Origin: Lojkania enalia
Taxonomy: Eukaryota > Ascomycota > Dothideomycetes > Pleosporales
DNA length: 64,000 nt
Assembly: GCA_010094045.1 (NCBI GenBank)
Contig: ML986648.1
Coordinates: 104,128-168,127 of the forward strand
Direction: 5' to 3'
Shown here in pieces: positions 35,087 through 47,350 of this stretch; the first letter of the stretch is position 1; each line of letters opens with the position of its first letter. Position numbers and translations under genes: made by a program. The notes beneath the pieces were generated by a model. The model was not told the DNA's origin. It was given only the letters and a program-made list of their open reading frames with translations, and ran no database searches.

Positions 35087-36598
35087 CTATAAACTCACTT
35101 CGCTAGAGTTTCGCCGGCTCTTTGCCTTTCTACTCAAATTATCCATTTCCACCAATCCTACCGTATCAGTATCGCCGTGCTGCACCTCAAACGTCTTCGT
35201 ATACGTAATCGAGGTCAGATTCCGTCCATGATTATTATTCGAAACGCCATTGGATGAAGCGACAGCGCCGTGCCCAAACGTTCGATTATTTGATCCGTAT
35301 TTCGCATAATACTGGTTTGAAGTATGCTTAGTCGACCCGAAGATTCGAGGAAAGAATCGGACAAGGACAACGCGAATGGCCGGCATGCAAGCGCAAATGA
35401 TTCCCACGTTGAGCTCTACACACGACCAAAGGTTTACACCATACTGGTCCCATGTAGGGTTTCTAGAGTTGGCGAAGTGAACGAGGGACTGTAAGCGGAG
35501 GATCGAGACGACAGTGACGCTGAAAAGACTCCTATTAGTGTGTTTATCGGGAATAAGAATACTTTAAGAACGTACAATGTTCCCACGCAGAACATGAGCG
35601 CCACTCCCACCTTCTTCTTCCACGCTAATTTCAAGTGCACAAGCTGCGACAGAGGAATGGCTAGCATCCAGAAATCCAGGGCAATGCTGATGGCAGCATT
35701 AGCCCAGCCAAGGGCATTGATATTGACGCATTTCCCCTCATGTTCCCCATCCCAGGAAGTCCAATAATAGCTGATCGGTCTACACTGAAAGATACCAGTG
35801 ATGACAAAGGCGACGCCATACAGAATATCAAATACAACGGTTGTTAAAATGGCTCTTCTTACCGGTTTACCTGGGAATATGCGTTGATAGAAGAAGAGGT
35901 AGGACAGTTTTAAAAGCGGGACTTGAGCGAAATATAGGACCTCCAATACGTAGAAGAATTCGATGAATTTGGTGATGTTGTCGAATGGCACAGTCCATAT
36001 ATCAGTACCTAGTCCATTGGCGACTGTTCCTATGGAGTTGATGATTGTACTTGGAACTCCACAGATGAGTGTGACTAAGATAAAAATGTCATCCCACCCA
36101 AGCTCCGCCACAGTGATAGCAAGTTTGTAGATGATTCTGAGGAGAACACAGCAGGCTGATATGACTCCAAGGGTATTGGAAATGGTTTTAAATTCACTAC
36201 GCTTGTCACGCACCGGAGCACCGCAAGAGGACATGGTTACGTTCTTGACTGCTGTATCAACGGTCAGTGACATAGCATTCTACTCAGCTTCTTTGATTGA
36301 ACGTACACAGCGCTTCTTTCACGGTGCAAATTTTCGTGACACATGCCTCTACACTGCGCTGCAGTTGGGTGTTGGCGCAAATACATACTTGATCCGTGAA
36401 TGTGCAGGGAGAATTCCGGACTGCGTCCGTAAGGCACTCAACCTATTCGCCTTCATAAGCATAATTTCGGCGTTTTATTGAAGCTGTACTTACTGCGCAT
36501 GATGGTAACTCTTCCACAACTACTGGAAGCGCAGTATGTGTAGCGAAGCAGAGGGGGGCGGAGACCAAAAGGGCCGTAAGGCTGATTAGTACCCTCAT
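35087..36598 (-). CDS. CFEM-domain PTH11-like receptor protein, 453 aa
   Basis: This is a predicted surface receptor of the PTH11 class; some members sense host or surface cues. Exons: 36598-36494, 36442-36307, 36251-35576, 35531-35087, for 1,362 nt. The signal peptide is about residues 1-19. A CFEM domain follows: LPSCAVEC, then SPC, VCIC, EAC, KIC and a last Cys in MSSCG, giving the eight-cysteine spacing with the conserved Asp two residues before VCIC. The SAT4-type membrane region comes next, with [37 protein letters not shown] and LDFWMLAIP landmarks of fungal PTH11 proteins. The C-terminal tail is Ser/Asn-rich and presumably cytoplasmic. All phases agree. It closes the accessory block on the right. 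The ligand is unknown. Confidence 0.9.
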
Positions 36599-39025
36599 GG
36601 TCCCCACAAGCCGTGAGAGCTCAAAAGGTGAAGGAATGGTGAACCGTCGTAAATAAATCGGAAGCTTAAGGGGCAGTCCTGGTGACCAATCGGTGCACTA
36701 ATTGTGTACCTGCAGGCTCTACTGGGGTATTTGCTGTTAGAGTGCTAGGTCCTTTCAAACATTTGACTGTTACGCGAAAGTTTAGGGAAGCGAAACTTAG
36801 CGCTGATATTTGACATGTGGACCGAATACGAATGCTCGGGACATATCTGCTCTACGATGTAAGAAAGTTGAGTATCGGCCACCCCTTTCAAATTAACCAA
36901 TAACTATACCTATTAACGGGCCACATGATGCAACCAAAGCATTCACGCGAAGCATCGGGATCTGTCATAACATCGTTTGCTGGCAGGGGGCATTCCGGGG
37001 GAAGAGACAAATGAGGAATCGACTGAAAATTCATAATTAATCGCCACGGAATGGTCTAAATGTGTGGGGCGGTAAGCGGGACGCAAGATCGGAGATGCTG
37101 CCCGCTTTTGTCAGAACAAAAGTCGACGCCGCGAAGAGCACCATGACTGCCCGCTCGTGAAGAAGGGTAGATAGAGTTGGAAGGTGAATGATTCAACTCT
37201 TTGGAAAGGCAGCCCAGACTCGGCAGAGGGAATGGTGGTAGCAATGCATGTTCAACGCCAGCCAGCCACATAGAGGAGTGAAATTTTGATGGAACGTTGG
37301 GTGTCAACTTCAATGGTCTGTCTCCACCACGCTGTTTTGGCAGAATGCCAGTGGTGGCGTGGTGTGGTGGTAATGGTGTTAGAAAAGTTGAGTAGGGAAT
37401 GAAGAGCGAGGAGCATGTGTTAAGACAAGGCTTAGCGAGGCGGCGCTCGGACCAGCGTAAACTCAATTCACCCGTCCTCCACCGTCCCCAAGCGTTGACG
37501 ATTTCTTGTGATCGCCGTTATGCCAATGCCATGGGTAAGGTTTTACATACAGCCCTTCTTTTCCTGCTGAAGCTTAAATCGATCATCAGTAGTCTAGCAA
37601 CTCCCAGGACTTCTTTACCAACTGCTTCACGAGGTTGCAGCCCGCGGAACGTCTTGTAGTTGTCTGATTCAACGTACTGTCGGCTGTAACGCCTCTCCTA
37701 AATGTCGTCGCCTCCCTTACTCAGGGGCGTCGAGGTTTCAATAGACGGGAAGAATTTAGATATGGATTGAGTTTCCTAATCTGGGAAACATCCGACCTGT
37801 GGTTCGCGGAACGGCGCGCTTGTCTAGGATGGATCTCGCCTACTAGGCAACGTATTTCCTTGTTACCTGCTGACTCTAGAAGCTCGGCTCATTTATATCT
37901 TGAGCGTTGGGACCATGACAAGAAAAACCAAGCAGTGCTGGTTGCCTTCTCACGAGGTGAGGCCTCGGAGAGTGTCTAAGCCAACGAAAACTCCGCTCTA
38001 TTTGCCGATTGAAAAGAACCTGAATTTCTTATGGGTGTTTCTAACCTCGCTAGCTGACTCGAGTCGCCGACTCACCTAGTATTCATGCGCAACGAAAGGC
38101 GCTTTAGCGAGAATTAATATGAGTCTCGCGTCGGCCTGATGTGCACGCCATTCTATAAAATTATTGGGGATTCGGCTACCGCCTAAATGCGCAGCAGTGT
38201 CAAGCAATAATATGCGGCAAATGTCATGCCTTAAGCCCACTTCTTAGTTGCTAGGTACCAGACACACCGGAGTCCACGAGTAATGAATGTTGCGTATACT
38301 GTATCTCAAAGATTTCCTTCATTGGGCTTAACTAATCTTAACGGAATCGGTTTGCTAGACTACCTGTGTTGTTTCCAGAAGTATTCACACGCCCAGGTCC
38401 CCTATGCAGCCCTGCATTTCCACGTGGACGCAAGGCTAGAAGCGCGTCAACATCGGTTACCCCGTCTCTACCGGGGGTTTCATGTCGCAATTCAAATCTA
38501 CCGCTAGCCATAGTCTCGGAACGCGGCTCGTCTAAATCGACAATTGACGGTCCGGCATGATCGAGGTACCAAACACACGATCTATGATTCCAGAACGAGG
38601 GTCTGCCACGAATCGCTCGCTGGCCAGAGATGATAATAGTGCATCAAACGGGCACTCGGCCCGCACAACGCTTAACTGTACCATAATCACCATACCATCC
38701 CAAGCCGCTAGTCTCTATCGTTACAATCTTAGGGCCTCTCGCACTGATAGCCTTCTAGTGCCATCCGCCTATCAAATTAATTAAACGCGCAAGATATTCG
38801 GTCATCACTAGGGTCCCGACGGCAAATTACTTGGCAGTCCCAATTTCCGCTACCCTCTAGCAGTGGAAAACCCCAACACAACACTATGGCGCATCTTCAG
38901 ATTATTTAGATTCAAGGCGGTTCTCCATATCTAAAATAATTATCGACCATAACTCAAAAATCATCTCACTCATTAGCATTAGAGCTTCGTAATCCATATC
39001 CCATCAGCCCGTGCCCTCACACACT
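36599..39025. other. Long intergenic region, no convincing gene
   Basis: In 2.4 kb I found only short frames that switch register and show no family resemblance, for example 37056-37466 (-) and 38283-38507 (+). The stretch 38350-38600 reads as protein-like on the minus strand in pieces, which could mean a decayed gene. I cannot identify one. Confidence 0.4.
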
Positions 39026-40185
39026 CTAATCCAGAACATCCCTCCCCACGACCCTCCTCCTTGACCGCCTCTTACTCTTAAGGTTATAACCTCCAGTCTC
39101 ATTCTTACCGTCGACCAATCCGTTCACCTTCGCAAACACCAAATCCGTATAAGGAATACTTGGCGCATCGTAATCGACCGTGAATACACTGACGCTCACC
39201 GCGCCACCGTCCACCACATACGTCTCGCCAGGGAGCCCGCAATCGCCATTATAACATACATTGACGCCCGCGGCCTTGGGCTCGATCTCGTCATAGTGGA
39301 ATAATCCCGTCGTCTCGTTGTATACGGCGATATCTACATCCGCATCGCCGGTCAATCGCGTCTTGACGACGGGCGGCATGGCGCCGCTGTCCAGGTCCGG
39401 GATGTTGACGTTGACGCCGTAGCCTAGCGGCAGGATGGCTTGATCCTCGCCCGTGTTCTCGATGAATTCCTGCGCGATATTGAAGGATACGGTGGCTACC
39501 CATGTCGCCGGGTTGCTGCTATTCGTCACGTTGAAGAAGGGCACGCTAGGGTTGGACGCCGAGAAGGCAATGGCGGGGATGCTGCGCTCGACGGCCGCGT
39601 ACGTCGCACCCAACGTTCCTGACAGTGTAAACACGAAGGGTCCCGTGTTGACGCCGAAGTTGGGGCCAGAGGTTAGCAGGTGCGGGACGCCCCAGTCGGG
39701 GTAGTATCGTGGAAGAACGTAGTCGAGCGCCACGAAGGTGCAGGCGGCAGGTGTGCCGTTGTAGTACCAGATGTTGGAGTCGTGGGGGTCGGTACCGACG
39801 GATGGCATACCCGCAGGCACGATGTCGTACTGAGTTGGACCGGTGAGGTTGCGTTCGGTGGTGTAGTCGGCGCGGCCGCCCTGGGCAGATTGCTGGGTTG
39901 CAGGCGCGACGATGAGGACTGAAGCTTTGTTAGCGTCTCTATTCCGAAGGACAGCAGAATCGCATTGAAGATAATGGCATCGTATTTTTGGATGACGGTA
40001 AGTTAGAGAGTGGTGTAGGGCGGTGTGGTCATACCGTCGTGGCCGGCTTCCTTGAACATGCGGTACAATTCGCGGATATTCCCACTGCCAAACCCATCGT
40101 CATTATTCATTAGAATCTTCAGCGCCTGTGCCGAAGAAGCTAGCGAAAGCGCCACAGTGAGCGCCGCTCCAATTGCCGTCTTCAT
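39026..40185 (-). CDS. Secreted SurE-like acid phosphatase, 347 aa
   Basis: SurE-family enzymes are metal-dependent phosphatases acting on nucleotides and other phosphate monoesters. Exons: 40185-40035 and 39918-39026, for 1,044 nt; the intron is 39919-40034 (GTATGA...CAG). A signal peptide spans about residues 1-21. The metal-binding NDDG motif is at residues 28-31, directly after it, as in secreted fungal SurE-like proteins. The VLIVAPATQQSAQG segment (SurE consensus V-APxxxxSG) and the TSGPNFGVN segment (SurE consensus SGxNxGxN) are both present. Several N-glycosylation sequons (NVT, NGT, NET) fit secretion. The C-terminal tail is basic (KSKRRSRRR) and unusual for the family. The family is secure. 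The natural substrate is not known. Confidence 0.9.
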
Positions 40186-41209
40186 CTTGTCTACAGATTC
40201 AAATACAGACAGTTCACGACCGCAGCAGATCCAATTGCAGTACAACTCGAGCTCAATTGACTTGGACACGCACTAAGCGGAGGACTATCTGGGGTGTGGG
40301 CGGCGTTTTATCCTCGTTATCGACTCTCATATTCCGTCCCAAAAATGGGAACCACCTAGGTGGTCGCACGTGCTCACTTACCATATTCATCTCCTAGCAC
40401 GTTGCACCCAGCATTGCCGCAGATAAGGGAACCCAGTCGTCCAATCGCCATGTCCCCGTGCTGCAGGAACTGTTTGCCCGCAGCCCCGGATATCGGGATC
40501 ATCAGAGATACAAGGGCAAAAGTTTGGGTTGGGGTAAAGATATGAACGACAACTAGGCGGATAAAGGAAGGTGGAGGGTCGTGGGAGGGTCGTGTTGGAG
40601 CCGCATCGCCGAGCTCCGATGGCGCTTGGCGCGAGCACTTGTTTCCAAGTTAAGCCTCATTAGCTTTAGCCGCCTCGGCACCACGTCTCTTTTGTATGCA
40701 TGTACGCACATCTTACCGTACATTCTTAACGGAACCCAAAGTCGAGCAGTCACACACGAATATAGGCGCAGCACAGTGCCGCTGAGGCTCGTCAGCAAAT
40801 GCGGCAATGACAAGGGGTTTTGGAATTAGGGAACTTAGACTGAGGCTTTTTGTTGCCCATTGGTATTCAATCCATTGATTTCCCGTCTCGTCGCTAGCAA
40901 ATTAGTATACACAAGAGTCTGTCACCCGCAGACCTAGCTCTCAGGCAAACCATACATGCACGAACTCCTCCCAGGCACCCTCGAGACCCCGAAATATGCA
41001 AAGGCTCCATCTGATTCCTAGTGCAATCGAGAAATGACTTTCTCATTGCCGGCGCGAAAGAGACCTGGCCCTAGCAAGAGCCAACGAAAAAGGGAAATAA
41101 CTATTGACTTACTCATTTGGTCATAAGATGTGCAATCTGCTTTTCGTACTCGAAACAAGTGTTTCCACTTTTGCCCCTTAAGCCCGACGTTGAAAGATTG
41201 TTTCGCCAA
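40186..41209. other. Intergenic region, no gene seen
   Basis: This is upstream sequence of the SurE-like gene and the 3' flank of U2AF. Open frames are short and overlap on both strands with no resemblance to known proteins. Confidence 0.5.
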
Positions 41210-43058
41210 TCACCAAGCGTCGGTATCGAAAAGCTCCTCCGAAAATTGCGTTGCCACAACAGTGCGGTTGTCGAACTTGCGTCCTGCCAAGGCCTTAATA
41301 GCTTTCTGTGCAGCATCGCTCTGCTCATATTTGACATAGATCTTGCCCACACCCGCGCTGATTCGCGATCCGCTTGGACGTGGCATCTTGATCTCGACGA
41401 TCTTGCCGAATTTGGAACACTCGTCTCGAACATCTTCTAGAATGTCTAGGACATGATTAAACACCTTTATTGTCCAATGACTTGGGGGATTTGGGCGGTA
41501 TTTACCTTCGTAAGTTTCTTGGTCAAGCAATTCATCCTGAGTGACCATGTTTAACAGCATCACAACAGGGCTCTTTTCGAGTCCTTCATTGGAGGTACCA
41601 CCAGCAAGCATGGTCATGGCACCGACGCCACCATCATGGGCCCCAGCTTGCGTAATGCCAATACTAGCGCGCGTCACCTTGAGGAAGCTATCCCCGAGAT
41701 TGATTGTGTTCAGTCCGGCGATAACATCGTCAATGATATCTGAATTGACATATTCGCAGAATGCCACACCCTAACTTCAAGTTAGTAAAGACATCCAACA
41801 GGGAAATGGACGTACGCGTGACTCCTCTACGCCAGTCTCCTTGACTAGTGTGAAAGACTTCAACTGCCCAAATTCGATAAGTAGCGACTGGATTGATTCT
41901 GCATCTACCATTGGCGGGATGTTGACAATGCTTAGCTTGTTAGGGCTGTCCTTAACATTGCCCGATACCTGGCCTTCGACGTAGTCGTCTTCATCGCTTG
42001 GAGTTGGAACGATGTAGTCTTTCGGCCGGCGGATGGATAGACCTGACCGGTCTGGACCATCGTTCATCGAGTTATCTTCCATCGAAACGCCATCTAAGGC
42101 CAAGGCCATTGTTGCATCCTCAGGAGCCTTGAACTCGAGCAATGCGCTACCGCCTTTGTCAGAAACATGAGCAGCAATACACGGATCACGTCCAGAGACG
42201 ACGTTCAGTCCATTCAGCTGCAAATTGAAGAACTCTACCAAGACTTCGGACGTAACATAGGCTGGCAAATTGTACACGAACAAACGCTTGGCTTGTTTCG
42301 CTTGTCCAGGCTTGAGACTGGACGATGCCGCCGAACCAGCTGGCGCGTTCATGAAGGCGGCGAGACGAGTCGGGTCCATTGGGGCAGTGCGTGGGGCACC
42401 TGGAAGAGGAAACATGCCGGAGAGCTTCGCCTGCTCGGCCGTGATGTTCTCGTAACCTGCGGGTTTAATGTCCCACTGCGTCATACGGCGCTTGCGGACT
42501 TGAATGGATTCGACACCGGTCAGATCTGGAGTAGGTTCCCGCTTCTTGAGGGGGGGAGAACTGGACTTCTTGCGTTCACGCCCTCCGCTGTAGCCTCCAT
42601 CCCTTTCGCGATCCCGCCGGCCTCGTCCACCTCGGTCATCGTAATCTCGATCCCGTCGACTATGGCCGCGGTCATCGTCGCGCCGGGGATCGCGCCTCGA
42701 GTATGAATCACCCCATACGCGGTCGTCACGCCGCTCGCGCCGAGCGTAGGTGTCTTCGCGCTCACGCTCGCGGAAGCCTCGGCTCGTAGAATAGGTATCG
42801 ACCTCGTAATCCCGGCGAGAGGTGCGATGGGGGGACCTAGATCGGCGCCGGTGCCGGTCACGGTCACGATCACGCCGTTCATCACGCGAAGACTGCTCAA
42901 TTAGCTAATATTATCACAAGGCAGCGGGTCCAAACTCACATAACTTCGCGATCCACCTTGTCGCCCTCCGTCTGGGGTTTAATGTCAGAACTACCACACA
43001 ATTAGCAGGAAGTGCTCTAATAAACGAACTTACCTCTAGAATAGCCGTCTCCATTCAT
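41210..43058 (-). CDS. Splicing factor U2AF large subunit, 545 aa
   Basis: U2AF65 binds the polypyrimidine tract at 3' splice sites with U2AF35 and recruits U2 snRNP. Exons: 43058-43034, 42971-42940, 42895-41816, 41770-41506, 41445-41210, for 1,638 nt. An Arg/Ser/Asp-rich region covers residues about 20-150. The RKRRMTQWDIKPAGYE segment follows; a Trp in this position of human U2AF65 docks on U2AF35. RRM1 starts near KRLFVYNLP, RRM2 near NKLSIVNIP. The C-terminal UHM-type RRM holds VVMLLNMV and ends DTDAW. Two very small first exons (25 and 32 nt) carry the start. It shares a 383-bp divergent promoter with OGG1. The identification is secure. Confidence 0.95.
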
Positions 43059-43441
43059 CTTGAAAGGAGCGACTTCGCTGGCTGCAGCTTGGTCGCGGAG
43101 CGAAGGGGGCCCGGTCGCAAAAAGTTGCCTTTAGACGCGTAGGCGAAACGGAAGTGAGCGAAAGACGCTGCTAGTGAACGAGCGAGCAACCAGATAATGC
43201 CGTAGCTATTTGGACTCACCACACAACGGATGCAGATGGTGGATAACTATTGGTGTTGGTCGAGTAGTGTCGCCGTGGAGATTGCGATGCAAAAGAGTTA
43301 CAATCACTTGTCGAACTTTGGGAAATACAATAATCCGGGAATAGCGCCTTGGCAGGGACTCAACACCCCTGGCTGTTCATGCAGCATGACCCCGATTCGC
43401 CTCCCAATTCTATCCCTCAGTGCTAGTATAAAATGAAAAAG
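43059..43441. promoter_or_regulatory. Bidirectional promoter, U2AF large subunit / OGG1
   Basis: 383 bp separate the two divergent ATG codons. The sequence is of mixed composition, with no obvious TATA element at a convincing distance. The pairing of a splicing factor with a DNA-repair gene suggests shared constitutive or cell-cycle control, which is inference. Confidence 0.55.
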
Positions 43442-44747
43442 ATGTCAATTCGAACGTCAGAATGGCAGAAGATGCCGGTTAGCCTAACGGAATTGTGCAT
43501 CAACACTACATTGCGTTGCGGCCAGTCCTTTCGGTAGGTAGCTCCTTGGCTCCAGGATCTACGATAGCTGGATGCATTCTAACGGGTATTGTAGCTGGAG
43601 GAAGTCTGCAGAAGGTGAATGGTCATGTGCACTCCACGGCCGCATTCTGTCATTCCGTCAAGATTCTAAATATCTCCACTACCGCGCTATATTCCCCTCC
43701 ACTAGCTACGCTACGCCGCCTCCCTCCAATTGTCCCTCCTTCGCGCAGGCTGCGACTATGGATAGCGATGATACTCTGGCCCTCATAAAACACTACTTTA
43801 ATCTAAACCCGGATCTTACCCAGCTATACGAACAATGGGCCTCTGCGGACCCGAACTTCAAGAAGCGAGCCCCGAAGTTCGCTGGGATAAGAATACTGCG
43901 GCAAGATGCTTGGGAGGCTCTGATCGGCTTCATATGTAGCAGCAATAACAATATTTCTCGGATATCAAAAATGGTGCATAGTTTATGCTCACATTATGGG
44001 CCCTTAATTGGGCATATTAGGGATGAGGCGTACCATGACTTTCCAACCCCAGAGGCACTCGCAGATCCGAGGGTTGAGGCCCACCTTATAAAATTAGGCT
44101 TTGGGTATCGGGCAAAATATATACAGAAGACTGCGGCAATAGTAGCGAACGACAAGGGCTTGGACTGGCTCGAAGGGCTCTGCAATCCAGAAAACCCTCA
44201 ATTCGGCAAGGAATCGAAATCAGCAGGAGAATTGGTAGAAGGAGGTCGTGAAGGGTACCGTAAAGCGCACGAGGAACTTCTTGCACTGCATGGAGTAGGT
44301 CCAAAAGTAGCGGATTGTGTATGCCTTATGGGTCTAGGGTGGTCCGAATCCGTTCCAGTTGATACACATGTATGGCAGATCGCTCAACGCGATTACAGGT
44401 TCAGCAAAGGTAGACACAGCAGCTTAACTACGGCAACATACATGGCAGTGGCTAATCACTTCCGTGGGCTCTGGGGCAAACAAGCTGGATGGGCACACTC
44501 AGTTCTGTTCACTGCCGACTTGAAAGCTTTCTCCGAACGATTAGTCAGTAATGTCCAAGCTAAAAGAGAGGAAATCGTCGTCGAGTCCGATTCCGAGCCA
44601 ACTAACACCGAAGTAGTCCAAGAAACGATCGTGAAATCAGAGAGAGCAGTGAGGAAAAGAGATAAGCGAGCAGCAGAGACTGAGCAGCATCAAGTTCTCG
44701 AAGTAGAAGACAAGACCACTAAAAGAAAGAAAAGACGGCGAGGATAA
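43442..44747 (+). CDS. OGG1: 8-oxoguanine DNA glycosylase/AP lyase, 414 aa
   Basis: This bifunctional glycosylase removes 8-oxoguanine opposite cytosine and nicks the abasic site. Exons: 43442-43533 and 43595-44747, for 1,245 nt; the intron is 43534-43594 (GTAGGT...TAG). The N-terminal OGG domain holds TTLRCGQSFRW. The HhH-GPD core has SSNNNISRI and the hairpin HGVGPKVADC with the Schiff-base Lys268, equivalent to human Lys249. The catalytic Asp287 is in VPVDTH. The 100-residue C-terminal tail is acidic, then Lys/Arg-rich (KRKKRRR), a likely nuclear localisation signal. Length is longer than yeast Ogg1 but normal for filamentous fungi. All catalytic residues are intact. Confidence 0.95.
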
Positions 44748-46298
44748 CAAGAGAAGCCACAGGCCATTTCTATATCCCTTTTGAGCTAAGGGTCAAAAAC
44801 CCAACACCTACAAACACCGCACTCAGAGCCGGCCTTAGTTAGAACTTATCGAAATCACTATTTATTAAACCCAAGTATGCAAAAGGTGTCAGACCGTCAC
44901 CACTCCAAACTTTTGTCTCCGTCGTTCTCTACTGCTCGGGGAATGTGCAAATGGGGTCAATGACAATACATCATCCCAGGGACAACAGCCTTCCCATCTG
45001 TGATCACACGTCAGCCATTGTAAACCCCAAATTCAACTTTCAACACTATCTGTGTCCACGAATGGGCAGGGCCCGCCCCATCTAGGAGCCTAGGTTAACA
45101 AGAGCCTTGTGCAGGAAAAAGGATATCCCTTAGGAATATCATATCAGATTCTTACCTTGACAAACGCCCACGTTTGTGAGCAAAACAGCTTCCAATTAGG
45201 TCACCTTGACGTATTCAGCTCGCATCCATTGTCTTAGTGTCTGTAGTTGCAACAATTGTTTTTAGCTTCATGTTTACGGAGTGCTAAGTGAGATCCTTTC
45301 ATGCTCTCACCGCGGATCGGATTTACTCCTTCGCAGGACCCGTAGTAGATACGAACGCCTGACGGCTATGGACTCATGGCGTAAAAGTAGTCTAGATCGC
45401 ATGGTGTGTCTAGCGGTAAAAGCGATGGCGCATATGTTGGTGCCGTACATGTCACCACCCCGTTCCTCCAACGTCATAGATGCTACCCGCGACAATATAG
45501 GGGGAGGGGGTGAAGGTATTTCTGATTTGAGGGCCCCAGAGATATCAGCATCGGCCTAAGCGCCGCATGCATCATCGCTTGACCAGAAACAGTGGATTTG
45601 GATTTCACCTTTGGGATGGCCGCATCAGGAACAGCAACCCCCATAGCTGCGCCTATTATACAAGCCATAGCTATAAACCTGAAAACACACATCTCGTGCA
45701 GTTGCTACCAGTTTCGTTATATCTAGCTACTAGAAGCCTTGCGAGGTTAGGTTACATGGTGTTCCAACGCAGGTGATTACAAGAAGCTAAGGGCAGAAGT
45801 GAAGGACTGAAGAGGCGTAGATGTTAAAGATAGCGCTTAATAGTCATTATATCGCCAACCTAGCACCTTTTATTACCTCCATAATTGTTAAAAAAGAGGT
45901 CTCCGTGTCGCCGAATTTTTATTTGGCCACCACTTCACAAAGCATCCGGGCTAGTCTGCGACCTATATGACACGTAAATTATGGCAACGCGCAGAACAAG
46001 TCCGATGAAACAGAGTATTCGGTCAACATTCACAAATAGAACCGGGAGCATAGACTTACACTCGTATCGTTTGTGTCATTCGGCCCGGCGTGGGGCACCG
46101 CCTTCCGACTGGCTTCAAAGTTCTTGAAATAAATACAAGTCAAAGGGATGGAGTGATTTGATGCTTGCATAATAGAATTGAAACTGCGGTGATAGCTAAT
46201 GCAACCGCTGAAACCGGATCAATCAATAAACTTATTAAAAAAAAAAAAAAGGTTATTCTAAATGATTGGCAGGCTGTCACTCCTTATGGCTCATTGCC
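44748..46298. other. Intergenic region with one possible small secreted-protein frame
   Basis: Apart from the small frame listed at 45483-45692, I see only short unrelated frames and an A13 run at 46238-46250. Confidence 0.45.
45483..45692 (-). CDS. Possible small secreted protein, 69 aa
   Basis: A short frame starting at the ATG at 45692 has a hydrophobic N-terminus (FRFIAMACIIGAAMGVAVP) that looks like a signal peptide with an AMGVA-type cleavage region. The mature part is about 50 residues with one cysteine. No family is recognised. A possible intron near 45497 could extend it to a basic tail ending near 45307. Chance is a real alternative for a frame this short. Confidence 0.22.
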   Translation of the reverse strand: MCVFRFIAMACIIGAAMGVAVPDAAIPKVKSKSTVSGQAMMHAALRPMLISLGPSNQKYLHPLPLYCRG

Positions 46299-47350
46299 CT
46301 ACAACAACCGTGTCACGCCGGGCTTAATTTTCTCTAGCTTCGCCGCCAATTCATCCCACACTCTGTTCTGCAGGTCATACCCCTCCTTACTCTGAACCAG
46401 CGTCGCCACCATGTCAATGCGACAATCACTCATGTATTGCCCGTGTGTCTCCGCACCCTGGCTTGCGGCATGGACTAGTGTTCGACTACCGACCTCGGTC
46501 GAGCGTGCAAGAAGGAACTTCATGATGGTAAAATGGAAACCGGCTTCGCGCGCAAGCTCACTGTCGTCCAAGTCATTTCAGTTTCTGTTAAAGCTGGATA
46601 TGGATGGAGGAGTTGTAAGGATGCTACTAACCTATGGCAAAGCCCTGGGTTGACACAGTTGATAGTGATTGGTATCTGTGTTGCGGATCTCCGCTCCGCC
46701 ATTGCGCGAACAACAAACACCTCTAGCAACTTGCTGACCTGATACCGATCTTGCATATCCGCCTTCCCATTATCTGCATTCAGCTTATCAAAGATACCGC
46801 CGATGGGGGCGCTTTTCTGGGGGAACTTGGCCCACTTGTGCACCTCGGAGGCTGTAATGGTCAGATTGGTGCGCGAGTTTGTCTCGTTGGCCGTGGCCTT
46901 GAGTTTCGGGACAAGGAGGAGCGCGAGCAGGAACGTGCAGACGACATTGACAGTGATAGTGGATTCATCCTGCTCGGCCATTTCGAAGCCCATGTGAGCG
47001 ACCCCCGCGTTCAGGAGCGCGATATCCAGTCTCCCGAGCTCCTTTTCGCAGCGGGCTGCAAAGTCGATGACGCTCTGGTACTTGGCCATGTCGAGGTGCC
47101 ATACTTTGATTACATCTCCTTTTACTTTTGTCGTCTTGAGAATGTCGAGTTTGGCGGCTTCGCCCTTATCGAGGGAGCGCACGGCGAGGATGACCGTGCT
47201 GGCGCCTAGGCGGACGAAGTGTCGGGCTGCTTCTTTGCCAAGTCCAACGTTTGAACCTGTTACGAGGATGGTTTTGCCTTTGTAGTTGTCGGACGGTTTA
47301 GGGAGGGAGACGAAGATTTGGGAGTAGATGAATGAGCTAATGGTACCCAT
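46299..47350 (-). CDS. Short-chain dehydrogenase, retinol-dehydrogenase-like, 326 aa
   Basis: This is an NADP-type SDR. Exons: 47350-46632 and 46560-46299, for 981 nt; the intron is 46561-46631 (GTTAGT...CAG). Seen: TGSNVGLG cofactor motif, an AVRS segment after beta-2 whose Arg favours NADP, LLNAGV as the NNAG equivalent, ITASEVH with the catalytic Ser, YQVSK as YxxxK, and NCVNPGLCHSE after it. The long form, about 320 residues with a C-terminal extension, matches fungal SDRs of the retinol dehydrogenase/WWOX-like group. Many of these lie in metabolite clusters, but none is visible here. The N-terminus is mildly hydrophobic without a clear signal peptide. The substrate is unknown. Confidence 0.9.

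Noticed and set aside
37056..38784. Several 60-130 codon frames between the CFEM-PTH11 gene and the SurE-like gene
   Set aside because: Frames switch strand and register, lack splice support and match nothing I know.
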